A DNA stretch of 64,000 nt from Cristatella mucedo (lineage: Eukaryota; Bryozoa; Phylactolaemata; Cristatellidae). The notes below the pieces were generated by a model. That model had not been told where the DNA came from. It ran no database searches and worked only from the letters and a program-made list of their open reading frames with translations. The translations under genes were made by a program, and so were the position numbers. The stretch is taken from positions 6,821,001 through 6,885,000 of the forward strand of contig WPIO01000015.1 of assembly GCA_009760855.2 (NCBI GenBank). The letters are read 5' to 3'. This document shows, piece by piece, positions 1 through 58,373 of the stretch; position 1 is the stretch's first letter; every line of letters starts with the position of its first letter.

Positions 1-471
1 CTGCCGAAATCCTTCGGTAGCGAAGTCCGAACGGAATGTATCCATCGAAACGACCGTGGCTGAATTTCCAGGCTACCAAATAGAGGACGAACGACTGAGC
101 GGTACTGCCCAGCCGGCCGTGGACACCACATAAATACGTTTACTTGCCCCCAACTGTCTCGGGTCTCCGTGTCAACTAGTAACAATTAATTAACATTTAC
201 CTTGACCAAACTGAAAAAGTTGCAAATTTTTTTTATTATCAGAATGTGCCCGCGAATTTCGTGGCTAATTTTCGCTTCTTGAACGACAAGTTTGTTGAAA
301 ATGCCCAAAATACATTCTCTCTCTCACCTCGCTCTCTCTTAACGGGTGCCGGTTGTCTCCGACGCAAGACCAGCGATGCTGGTACCCTCAAAGCACCAGT
401 CGCAGGCACTGCCTCGATGCCAGTCGCAGGCACGAACGTCGTCGGTAGGACAGCACGGCTGTAATAAAGAT

Positions 472-605
472 GGTTCGGTCCGGCGGTTAAAGCGCTCGCC
501 CCGACTGAGATCTGGCTGAGGTCGTGGGCTTGAGCTCCGAGGCGTAATTGAAGCACCTGAATAGGGATTAAGATTTCTTGGGGCGCTTTACAAATGAATT
601 ACAAA
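472..605 (+). mobile_element. SINE-2 (tRNA head, LINE-A-like tail)
   Basis: Head with a B-box-like GGGCTTGAGCTCC, then a tail reading GAAGCACCTGAATAGGGATT. It shares the tail with copies at 6765, 16868, 48677 and 57905. It is a diverged copy. Confidence 0.7.
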
Positions 606-724
606 GATGCAACCGGGAGCTAAGGGGTATTCGCTTTCCCATCGGACGCACCCTCAGGTACGCCGACTCCTAGCCATGTGACTGTGCAGGGATAGCCTAA
701 GTGAAACGGCCACTCGATTAATCT

Positions 725-1010
725 ATATAATAATAATAATAATAATATTAATACATTTGATATAGCTCTCTCAGAGAACTCAATCTCTTTCAAGGCACTC
801 TACACTTGCTTAAAAAAATTGGATCTGTATGTAACAAAATGGCTTGAACCAAAGATTGGCTAATACGTTTCGTATCGTTTCCGGGATCTATACGTTGGAA
901 CTTCAGGAGACGCTAATAATCACTAGACTTTCATAATCCGGTTGATAGTTTCATTTATATAGCAGCCCAAGAGACCTTAAATCTTATTCAGGCGCTTTAT
1001 ATTTGCTGTA
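725..1010 (-). mobile_element. LINE-A / SINE-2 tail fragments
   Basis: Two short minus-strand tail remnants: 725-815 begins with an (ATA)n run and carries the GAGAACTCAATCTCTTTC signature; 948-1010 is shorter and more like the SINE-2 tail (CAAGAGACCTTAAATC). Confidence 0.6.
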
Positions 1011-1087
1011 GACTTATGCTTATCATTATATTTCGTTTATGCTATATTTGTATATTTGCCTAGACCCCACAACCTTGGTCATTTGAA

Positions 1088-1842
1088 GTCAATAACTCCA
1101 CAAGCCCTAAAGACTATGCGGGTGTTACGCAGGAGAGTTTTGTATAGTGCACTCACAGCCTAAGCGGCTTTCGGTATGCATTCGGTAATAATAATAATGG
1201 ACTTGATAAAGCACACTCAGACAACTCAATCTCTTTTTGGCGCTTTACATTTGCCGCCAAGGGAAACGCGACTGAATGGTGAGTAAAATCATGCTTCATA
1301 AACAACATGAATAACATGGTTAGGGGTGACATGCACAGGGTCAGCGTTAAGTGTGATTAATGGCAGCATTCACAGCGTCAGCACGCATAAGCACATCAAG
1401 GACGAATCACAGGGACACACTAAATGCTATCCTAAATAGGTGTTTTGAAGTTCTTTTTAAATGTGGTCAAGTCAGGGGACCTTCTGACGCAAGTCGGGAG
1501 GGAGTTCCAGGCTTTGGGAGCATACGAACTAAATGCATGGTCTCCAAAAGATTTGAGGTTTGTACGAGGTATTGGTTAACTGTTGGATTCCGAAAAGCGG
1601 GTGGTACGATGCTTGGCCTGGTGGGGGAGTACATCTGAGAGATAGGCTGGAGCCAAAGAATGAAGTGACCTAAAAGTGGGTGACAAAGCCTTGAAGTCGA
1701 TCCGTTGCTTGACTGGTAGCCAGTGCAGGTCGGCGAGAAGCGGAGTGATTCGGCATTTGCGATGCAGCCAACAAACTTCGTCTCACGCAACAAAGAGAAA
1801 GTGGGAAGCGTAGCAGAGTCAGGAGAGCAATTGAGGGTACCT
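1088..1842 (-). mobile_element. LINE-A (1187-1765) nested in LINE-B
   Basis: LINE-B 3' sequence (CACTCACAGCCTAAGCGGCT, minus strand) runs to 1186. It is interrupted by a 5'-truncated LINE-A and resumes at about 1766 with CAACAAACTTCGTCTCACGC. The LINE-A part still carries the (ATT)n tail at its left edge and decayed ORF sequence toward 1765. Confidence 0.75.
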
Positions 1843-2309
1843 TAAACTTGGACCAAACCGAGAAAGGCCTCGCTTGTCCACTAATTTAGATCTTTCGTTT
1901 GAATATGGCTGGTTATTTTTAGTCAAGACAGCTATTATTACCGCGAAACGTTTGCTGTGAGGAGCTTCTGTCAATTGTTGGAGCAGCGAATAATCCTTTA
2001 GTTTTTGAGCCCAATTCCTTCTGAGTTTCATCGGCTACTGGCCTCGCGCTGAACGCACGATCAAGGTCTGGCAGGCTCAGCGTCGAACCCTTCCTTGAGA
2101 AAATTGAGCAGCACTTGAAATCGTACAAAGGCGATTTCGCACACTTTTTTGATAAGGACATAATCGCACGTCGCCCACTCCACACGCATACGCTGATAAA
2201 AGCTAGGAAATTTACGGATTAGGCTTAGGCTAAAACAGTGTGTAGCAGTAGCTCCAGCGGAAGATTTCGTATTGCTTTAGACCATAATACTAAGAATACT
2301 GTTCTCTCT

Positions 2310-2905
2310 GCGTGCTTACACTGTGCATGCTACCACTAACAATACTTGCATGGTGACCCAGCGCATGTCACCCCTAACCAAGTTAAACTAGTTGCTGTTT
2401 GAGCATGCTACCTCTGACCATTTGATCGTGCTTCCTTTGCAGCAATTGTAAAGCGTCTAGAAAGAGACTGAGTTCTCTGAGGGCTCTTTATCAAATGTAT
2501 TATTATTGCTATTATTATCAAAAGAATTGCTCACAACCCAGCACTACGGATTCTACCGTAAAGAACAGGACTGGCTTGCCATGAAACTACACGATAAAAT
2601 TGGTTTGCACTTTCTTAAGCAACCTAAAATCTTCTAAAGACCGTGCTTCTGGCTAGTATGCTTCCAAACCATGGAACTCACTCCCGGTTTATGTAAAGAT
2701 ATTCTCCGACTTGCCGATATTTGATTAGAAGCACAACACGTTATAATTCCTCAAATCATTGTTTAGGTCCACGCGAATGACCGTTTGTATGCGTGTGCGT
2801 GCTGACACTTGTGTTATAACAGTAACTAATTTATTTGCTTCCTTTATGGCATATTTTAAGTACCCAGAATGAGACTGAGTTCTCTTTCGGGGTGATAAAA
2901 CTGTC
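2310..2905 (+). mobile_element. Two LINE-A 3' fragments
   Basis: 2310-2522 reads through the LINE-A 3' UTR (GTGCATGCTACCACTAAC..., AGAAAGAGACTGAGTTCTCT) into ATT repeats. 2625-2905 is a much more degraded copy with the CCAAACCATGGAACTC and GAGACTGAGTTCTCT signatures. Confidence 0.65.
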
Positions 2906-3274
2906 TTATTGTCACAATACAATATTTATTAGTATAATAAGTAGGCCATTTGAGCAAAGAATTTAGTAATATGCATAAGATTGTGGCGGGCTTTATAAAG
3001 TGAAATCCTGCTATTAACAATAAATATCAGGACACATCACAATCTCTATTGTAACTCCCAAGAGCTATTTAATTCAAAATAGAAACAACCTTAACCGGTA
3101 AGTCACTAAAGAACAGAAAAAACATTTACTCTGAAATTACAAATAAAACAAATAATTGTAGCTGATAAACATCAAAGTACTGTCGTTTGTAGTGTTAGAG
3201 AGCATCGGCCAATAAGTTTTTGTACGTAGAAAGTGTTTGCTCAACATCAAAGGTGCCACGAGGCATGAATAATT

Positions 3275-3800
3275 CCTACTGCCGACTATGGCACACCCTT
3301 TCCAGCAGTCCTGAGTGCGAACCAAAAACCACTAACGCTGTGAGTACGCTATGCAAAACTCTCCTGCGTAGTACCCACATAGTCTTTGTGGCTTTGTAGA
3401 GTTTCAGACGGAGCTACATTACAAAACGTATCTGAGAGCGATTTGGAACAGCCGCGAGCTCAGCTCTATCCATCCATCCTTTACCATCAATCTCAAGGGA
3501 TGTTCGATGAAAAATGCTTTAAGAGATAGTGATCGTACTTAACCCTTTCTCTGGTCAGCAAGAACAATTGCCTTAGGCCAAGAACTGTGTGCTTATGTGA
3601 GCTGAGAAACTGTGCATGCTGCTACTAACCACATCTGCATGCTGACCTTGTGCATGTCACCTCTAACCACGTTACGCTTGTTGCCATTGACCATGCTACC
3701 ACCAATCATTTGATCATGCTTTCTTTGCAGCACATGTAAAGCGCCTAAAAAGAGATTGAGTTCCCTGAGGGGGCTATATCAAATTTATTATTATTATCAT
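3275..3800 (+). mobile_element. LINE-B end (3275-3415) and LINE-A end (3595-3800)
   Basis: 3275-3415 contains GCCGACTATGGCACACC and CAAAACTCTCCTGCGTAGTA followed by the GGAG.TACATTAC terminus of LINE-B. 3595-3800 is LINE-A 3' UTR ending in ATT/ATC repeats. Confidence 0.7.
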
Positions 3801-4174
3801 CATCAATATTATTACAATAAGCACGGCCCTATAAAAGTGGCACTGTCGAGTGGGCCGCGAAAGTTTTTCAATCGACTTACCGCATACATTAAGAAAAAGA
3901 TGAATACGTTCGCTCCTCTACAGATTCAATAAATTTAGCAATCCGATTGATTTGAAAATTTCCGACCCAACCATTCCAAAGCAGTTATCAGACAAAGCGT
4001 CAAACTTTGGCTGCAAGTTTTTCAGTAAGCTGAAGACGTGAAGCGCCAAAGGATTTGCTGATGCCTCAATCTTCCGCAATGCATCGCGATACTGCTAAGT
4101 GAGCTTAACTACAAAAATAATGTCGTACAACATTAAAAAAAGTGTGATGGCTCAGCCCCACTGGCGCATTTATG

Positions 4175-4890
4175 TAATGTAATGTATCTCCGTCAGTAAC
4201 TCCACAAAGTCACAAAGACCATGTGGGTGTTACGCAGGAGAGTTTTGTATAGCACACTCACAGCCTAAGCGGCTTTCGGCAAGCATTCGGTAGCCAACAG
4301 ACTTCGTCTCACGCAACAAAGAGAAAGTGGGAAGCATAGCAGAGTCTGGAGAGCAGTTGAGGTAGTGAGTAGCATAGAAGTAGCAGTTCAGGACCGCTGT
4401 AAAAGATGTGCCATAGTCAGCAGTCGGAGAGTAGATGTCGTTGCGTAAGAATTGTGGAAGCGAGTTCCACAGTCTAGGACCTGCAGAGTTAAAGCTTCTG
4501 TCGCCAACTGCCTTTAAGCGGAGGAATGGGACAGCTAATTTATTGTCCACACAGGACCTGAGGGCGCGAACAGGCTGAAACTGATGCAGCAGTTCAGCTA
4601 GGTACGAAGGAGCCAAGCCATGGTGGGCCTTGTGGGTCAGCGTAAGAACTTTGCTCTGTATCCTTTGCTCAACCGGCAACCATCCTAGCTCTTTCAGCAG
4701 AGGTGACACGTGCTCAAACCGCTGGGACTTGAAGACCAGCCTTGCAGCCATATTCATAGTCCGCTGTAGTGGCATAACAGCTTTCTTTGGCAGCCCAGCC
4801 AAAAGGGAATTACAATAATCAAGCCGAGACAGAACTAAAGAGCTAGTTAAATTTTTTACAAGCCACTGTGGGAGACAGCTCCTAATTTAA
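4175..4890 (-). mobile_element. LINE-B ORF2 3' portion, best preserved minus copy
   Basis: Starts (minus 3' end) at a GTAATGTAATGTA repeat and keeps a 190-codon open frame (4230-4802). The frame encodes the CR1/L2-type domain downstream of reverse transcriptase: LQRTMNMAARLVF, LGWLPVEQRIQSKVL, HGLAPSYLAELL, GPRLWNSLPQFLRND. It is 5' truncated, so it has no catalytic RT region. Confidence 0.85.
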
Positions 4891-5199
4891 ACCCCAAAAA
4901 AATCTCCAAGTGCCTCGAGGTAGTCGATGCTAGGCAGATAATCCACAGCTACAACCCAAGACAGCATCCAAACAACAGCATTAGTCATATTATGTTTTCC
5001 TATGGCGAATTTATTTTGGCAGCGCTTTCGTCGAAGTGAGTATACGTTTTGATAGGTCAGTGTGTTGAAAGGAGTATAAGCCAACGGAAAGCTAGACAAA
5101 TTTGCGCAGCATTTGCAAAAACTTTCTGAAAATCTAATAACAATTTGCCCTATCTATCTGCCACTGATCTAACTGCCGATGCGTGCTTACTTTAGGTAT
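4891..5199. other. No recognised feature
   Basis: Unique-looking AT-rich sequence. I see no exon with paired splice sites and no repeat family seen elsewhere in the window. Confidence 0.4.
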
Positions 5200-5440
5200 A
5201 GTTGCGGGATAGCGACGTTTCTGCCACCAAGAGATGTAAGAAGTGGATACGGCCGTGCTGCCGCGTATCCGGTAGCCGCGGCACCGGGCGCTACTATATG
5301 CTGTTACGTTACTGTGTCTCCGGCAGAAGCAGCGCTAGTGGAGTCTCACGAAGACACGAGCGGGCGAACGTGAGCGATGAACGAGACTCTCGTCGTTCTT
5401 TATTGCCCCAGCGGGTACATATACGAGCTAGGGGCTGACT

Positions 5441-5470
5441 CACCACAGATAAGGGAGTGCATCTGTGGTG
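5441..5470. repeat. Perfect 10-bp hairpin
   Basis: CACCACAGAT and its exact reverse complement ATCTGTGGTG are separated by 10 nt. It stands alone, with no T-run or coding context. Confidence 0.6.
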
Positions 5471-6645
5471 GACTACACGCTAACAACAAAGGCTGCACCT
5501 AGTCAATTGCCCAACCACCTGCTGCAGGTGGAGCATACATTAGTGGCCGAGAAGCAACATGTGCACACAACAATGCCCGCAGCTGCCACATGGGTCCTAT
5601 TTTAACAGTAGCTACTTACTACTGCGGTGTACCGGTGCCATAGCAAACGGCGGCGTAAAAATTCAGTTTCGCACAAGTCAGACTGTGAAACAAGGTTAGC
5701 CAAAACAAGCGAAAGCGGCGCTCGCTAGGCGCTGCAAATCCGCGCTAAGATCCGAAAAGAGCTCGCTCGGATTGTCTCTGCCAGGTCCTCGTCTGCCATT
5801 GAGTTTACCTGCCGACCGGCGAGTCCTCAGGTAGACTTCAGGACGGCTTCGAGGGGCAGCCCGGCGAACCGACCGCTCTCTCACGCCGCTTGGCAGAACG
5901 CTGGCGTGCCGTCGCGGTGAGCCTGCGGCCACGCTCAGAGAGCGGCGTCGCGCTTCCGGTTTTGCCTTCCACTTTGTGCTCGCGCGAGTGCAATGAAAAT
6001 AATTATAATGCATTTGCATCGGGTCCTCGAGGAACTTGATATCTTTCTAGGCACTTTACATTGTCGCTTTTTCTTACGGCCCTCGAAACTGCTCAGCGAG
6101 CGGCGAGCTGCCGGCGCTGCTTTCCGCTTTGCACGAGTGTCGCTTTTTTACGGCGCTGAAATTGTCTGTTCTTCGAACGGTCTATGAAAGTTTTGTCTGC
6201 ATAGAAAAAATGAGAGAGCATGACAGCCGAGTAGTATCGGCCGGGCGTATAGCGTGCGGCGCTTCCAGCAAGCCAGGGAGGAGCGAAGCGTGCTCGGCTA
6301 TCAGCTAAACGTTTACCGATCGACCTTGCTTATGCGTAAAGCATGATGCGAGCAAGATGCGAAAAGGCAAAGCAACTAGCGACCGATGGCGGCTTTAGCC
6401 CTTTGCTGAGCGTTCCGCATCGTCCCCGTCGGACCGAGCGGAGCCGCCGGCGGCGCGCGACGCCAGCGTCTCAGCTGGCAGGCCCGTCGCTCGCGCGAAG
6501 TTTCGCGGGGCGCTGTCTTACTTCGCCGTTCCGCCGCAGCGACTTGGCGTCTCTTAATAAACTATGGCCCGCGGCGGCGTGGAATTCGAATCGACCGCGC
6601 TGCACCTTGGGCGTGCATGGAAAATTACACAGTTCGGCGCGAGCG

Positions 6646-6660
6646 ATGAACCAAATCCCT
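6646..6660 (+). CDS. Possible first exon (MNQIP) paired with the 6996 exon
   Basis: ATG AAC CAA ATC CCT is followed directly by GTATGT, a good donor in phase 0, which is exactly what the exon at 6996 needs. The frame is also open upstream to 6343 through GC-rich sequence. The intervening 335 bp contains a SINE-2. Speculative. Confidence 0.25.
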
Positions 6661-6764
6661 GTATGTCACCGGCCCTGCGTAGCAGAGACCGCTGGGATGC
6701 GCGACCGGATAGAGGGTGGAGATTGTTGGCAGTTCATTAAGCCGCCATTTCATTTTAGTTACTA

Positions 6765-6930
6765 ATTATATTATTAATAATAATATTATTATAATTCATT
6801 TGCATAGCGCCCCAAGATAGCTGAATCTCTATTCAGGCGCGTCACATATGCCTCAGGGCTCGAGCCCACGACCTCAGCCACACCTTGGTCGGGGCGATCA
6901 CCTGACCGCCGGGCCAATGGCCGGCGCTTG
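6765..6930 (-). mobile_element. SINE-2
   Basis: Reverse-strand tail (GCGCCCCAAGATAGCTGAAT, CTATTCAGGCGC) preceded by (ATA)n, then the head with GGGCTCGAGCCC and CCTTGGTCGGGGCGA. It lies just upstream of the 6996 exon. Confidence 0.75.
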
Positions 6931-6995
6931 CTTCGTACCCTAGATTTGTTTCTTACCGGTGTGCCCATTTAGTGTCTTGTTCTCTAACATTTCAG

Positions 6996-7134
6996 TGCGT
7001 TGATTTGTTTATAGACTACCTTAAACTTTTTACCCCTGTGAGTGGCCTATTGCAATCGGGCGAAAAGGACGCCAGCATCAAAGTGGAGACTCTCAATGAA
7101 GCCATTTATTGCAACGTTAAGCTGAAAAGTGGTG
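6996..7134 (+). CDS. Orphan internal coding exon, unknown gene
   Basis: It has a textbook acceptor (TCTCTAAC branch site, then ATTTCAG) and a textbook donor (GGTG|GTAAGT). Only one frame is open across its 139 nt: CVDLFIDYLKLFTPVSGLLQ, then SGEKDASIKVETLNEA, then IYCNVKLKSGG. The other two frames stop early. It enters in phase 0 and leaves in phase 1. I do not recognise the protein. It could belong to a separate small gene, or be a 5' exon of GON4L, since an acceptor at 9183 would keep an open phase-1 join; I regard that as unproven. Confidence 0.55.
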
Positions 7135-8518
7135 GTAAGTGTTGATAGTGCGGTAGGAGTGATAATTTACGAGCACACAGAGACCACGTTTATTCAAGGC
7201 CGGCCGGATGCGAGTCTCCAGCTAGAAGACTATCCCAAATACTCGCTGGCTCCGAATCGTCTTGATTTATAGTATCGCGAAACGCACCAGACCGGAATGA
7301 GCAAGGAGAGGCCTTTCTCATTCATTTCAAAATATGCGAAAAATTGATTGCGTATTTTCTAAATGAGCGTGTTTTTCATTAGTGGTTCTGTGTTGCTCTT
7401 TAAAAAAAAAAGATAAACGAGCCGACTTCGTATCAACTGCACACCATTCAAAACAATAGCGCACCGCCCAGCTAGTAAGTCTTGATAGAACTTCGGAACA
7501 ACAGATTGGCGTAGGCCCTGTGTTGACATATGCCGTTTGTAAATGGCATCATGAAGGTCAAGGTTCGCTCCCTCCAGAACAATTCCTAGCTAATCCCTGG
7601 TTCTATGCGTATTGACTTACGGGGCTACTTTCTGCTCTCGTCGGGTACATCGCATTGAAGAAAGAGTGAGTATCAGATGCTACCCTTAATCTCCTGTTGA
7701 GATTTCTGTACGAAATAATAATACTAATAATACCTTAGATATAGCACCCTCCGAGATATACGTCAATAAGACTCCTCTCAACGTAAAACTGATGAGAAGG
7801 AGCGATTGTAAATCCATGCAATGCCGTCAAAAAAGCTAGCAAAAATTTATTCGCAAAATTCCTTATTGAAACCGTAAGCTAAATTTGTTCGGCTCTACTC
7901 TACATTTTGTCATACGAGTTCTATTTATCATGTGGTCTTAAGAGGCGCTTGAACAGGTTATCATATAACAATATCTCCTGAGGAAAATATGACTGAATTT
8001 TAAGCTGGCACTTAAACTGGTAAACAGTGTCCGTTGTCTAAACTAGCCCCAGTTTGACCTCATTGACAGTTATATTGATTCTAATACTGCCGTATGTACT
8101 GCGTCGCCACATACAACACTATTACCGCTTCCCAGCTAGATATAGCTTCCTGTCGAGTGGTGCTAGGTATGTACCGCTAGTCAGCTTGTGCAGTCCGGTG
8201 CATCGCTACTGTCGTAAGCTCGCCACCAGAGACAGCTGTACAGAAATACCGTCTAAAGTCGCAGCGAATGATCACGGACACACGAGAGGCGATACGATAG
8301 CCTGTGACGGCGGTAAGCCTTCCTGTCCACGAACTCCCCTGCTTCCCCCCATTTGTGTCGTACACTCCGCTGTCAGTTCCTTCGCTAGCTGTTGTCATGG
8401 CATCGAGATTTTGCGAGTGAACTCTGCTGCCAGAAAGACCTATGGAAATTTGGTGCACTATTTTTCCAACAAGAGCTGCCCAACGGAAGTATCGTAGGCA
8501 TTGGCAATTATGCCCGGT
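7135..8518. other. Non-coding stretch
   Basis: No gene recognised. A weak LINE-A tail scrap (minus) is visible at about 7712-7780. The open frames at 8054-8557 lack splice or family support. Confidence 0.4.
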
Positions 8519-8690
8519 GAGCCGTGATGGCACACTAGGTAAGGCGGTTGCTTTCACGACCTCGGTCCTGAGGTCGTGGGTTCGATTCCTGTGGTGGGCG
8601 ATTCTTTATCGCCACTGCAAGCGGTGGTGATAGCCGTAAAGGCTCTTCTGTCGCTATACAAAAAGAGGCTGTTTAATCAGCTAGGATTTT
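8519..8690 (+). mobile_element. SINE-1 (tRNA-derived)
   Basis: Head GCCGTGATGGCACACTAGGT, the ACGACCTCGG/CTGAGGTCGT inverted pair, B box GGGTTCGATTCC, body with GCCACTGCAAGCGGTGGTGA, and tail GAGGCTGTTTAATCAGCTAG. Nearly the same as the copy at 13356. Confidence 0.8.
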
Positions 8691-9233
8691 GTGTGTGTAC
8701 GCATTTGGCAGCATATTCAAGACGCATATAAATGAGCAGAACCTTGCTGCCATGTGACGACTAGAGTAAAAGCTGTCCAGGATCGAATTTTGGCAAGGCA
8801 AGCATTCAGTTTCACAGTTGCTGCAGCAAATTCCGACGGTTTGAATGGGACGATTGCTGGTAGACAGGTGGCCGTGAGCCACTGCTGAGCGTCGAATGCA
8901 GAGTAGACTTTTTTATTTTTAGCTCAGGCAGCTCGGCTGATAATGAGTTCCTGGTCGGTTCAACAATTCTAATGGGCACACGTAGGTACCATCGGCACCT
9001 GTGCTGGTTAGACCATAAATAAAACGTTTACTCGAGGGAAAGCCCCTCGTGGGAGACAAGTCGTACGTGAACACCGGACAACCATGAGAATTACCAGTGA
9101 GCGTATTTATCTTTATCTTCATTTATCTTTATACGCATAGCTGCCACGTGGCCTCTTCACTTTGTAGAGGTTTACCTGAAGAGTTGGGTGTGATCGCCGA
9201 TGTTGGCGGTCGAATGTCGCGGAAGCGTGGGAG
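8691..9233 (+). other. Sequence upstream of the GON4L start
   Basis: No repeat or exon recognised. An acceptor-like AG at 9183 precedes an uninterrupted frame into the GON4L start. It may contain the GON4L 5' UTR. Confidence 0.35.

Positions 9234-9237
<4 letters not shown>
9214..9237 (+). promoter_or_regulatory. Upstream ORF overlapping the GON4L start
   Basis: ATG at 9214 opens a seven-codon frame (MSRKRGR) whose TGA overlaps the GON4L ATG as ATGA. If the transcript includes this stretch, it is a translation-control element of the termination-reinitiation type. No transcript start is known, so this is conditional. Confidence 0.4.
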
Positions 9238-57351
<48,114 letters not shown>

Positions 57352-57725
57352 TACCATCGGTGCCGCATCGGCAGCAGCTTTAGTAGCATACTTAAAGCTG
57401 GCTGCAGATTGAAATACACTCAGTGCTATTCGGTGAATGTGGTATTCGACTGTGGATTCCTGGAACTAATTCGACAGATCCTTGTGCAGCTGAATCTACC
57501 TGATGTTCTGTCAAGCTAATGCTCTACTGAGGTGTTTGGTCGATTGCTAACTTATTTGTCTGCTTTTATCGGCGTGAGTTAAAAAAAATGAAACGCCACA
57601 CTGTTAGATAAAGCGGGTCTGTGGACGTTATTGCATGCCCATTCGCCAGTAATGCGGTATGCTAAGCCGTATAGTTGATGGAATTTATCACTGTGCCGTT
57701 TAATAAAAATGAGAAATGGCTCTTG
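57352..57725 (+). promoter_or_regulatory. GON4L: GON4L 3' UTR with poly(A) signal
   Basis: Non-coding sequence after the stop, with a canonical AATAAA at 57702-57707 about 350 bp downstream. It is free of LINE or SINE sequence. Cleavage would be expected near 57720-57735. No transcript evidence is available. Confidence 0.6.
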
Positions 57726-57904
57726 ATGGCCACAGCTTGCAGCTGTCATTAAATGAAATGTAAATTTTCAAACAGATGCCATCCAAAAGAGACAGAACCT
57801 ACAGGGAGTGTTGCTCCTGACTTTCGCAAGGCTACTCGGCCCTAGCCAAAAAACTTTTGAAACCCTAGTTTTGACAGCTGTTGGAATCGATCAGATATGA
57901 GTCC

Positions 57905-58035
57905 GACCTGATTTGGCTCAGGAGTTGAGTTGCTTGCCTTTACGACCTCGTGGGCTCGAACCCTGTGGCATGTGTGAAGCGCCTGGATTGGGATTAAGTT
58001 CTCTTAAGGTGCTATACAAATAAAGTATATGTTGT
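57905..58035 (+). mobile_element. SINE-2
   Basis: CGTGGGCTCGAACCCTGTGG B-box region and tail GTGTGAAGCGCCTGGATTGG, AAGTTCTCTTAAGGTGCTAT. The middle of the head is deleted. Confidence 0.75.
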
Positions 58036-58373
58036 TATATTATATAGTATTGTTTTCACAGGACAAGTCCCTATCGTATAAGCAGATTAAATGCCGTAGA
58101 CTTGCTGCTGTGTCTTTATGGTACTTGCTAGGATCTCGATGATTCGACTTTCTTTTCGGGTGTGTTCATAAGGGAGCAAACCTACCCGATCAAACACGGG
58201 CGTGGTAGCTGCTATCGCAGCTGCTAACGCAGCCATGAGTGGTGCTCCATTCACGTCCTTTAGCTAGCCTGGTTGACTCTAGACAATGAGGCCACTGCCG
58301 TGCCCACACGCACAATGGCCAGGCTCAGCCTTTGGCTCAGGCTTCTTTGTGGCGGCAGATGCAGCCCGATTCC

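Larger units (their letters stand above)
5200..6740. promoter_or_regulatory. GC- and CpG-rich block, possible promoter
   Basis: It is clearly richer in GC and CpG than the surroundings, especially 5690-5960 and 6340-6620, with Arg/Pro/Ala-rich spurious frames on both strands. It includes the hairpin at 5441-5470 and a LINE-A tail scrap near 5995-6065. It may be the CpG-rich promoter region of the gene that carries the 6996 exon or of GON4L. No core promoter motif was pinned down. Confidence 0.35.

Noticed and set aside
1919-2185. 88-codon minus-strand frame (SLPDLDRAFSARPVADETQ...)
   Set aside because: Looks more protein-like than most, but has no start context, splice pair or family match that I can name.
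6343-6765. 140-codon Arg/Pro-rich frame as a gene
   Set aside because: GC-rich sequence with open frames on both strands; no motif. Only the short MNQIP end is kept as a tentative exon.
8519-8690. tRNA gene
   Set aside because: The A and B box similarity belongs to a dispersed SINE with a non-tRNA body and multiple copies.
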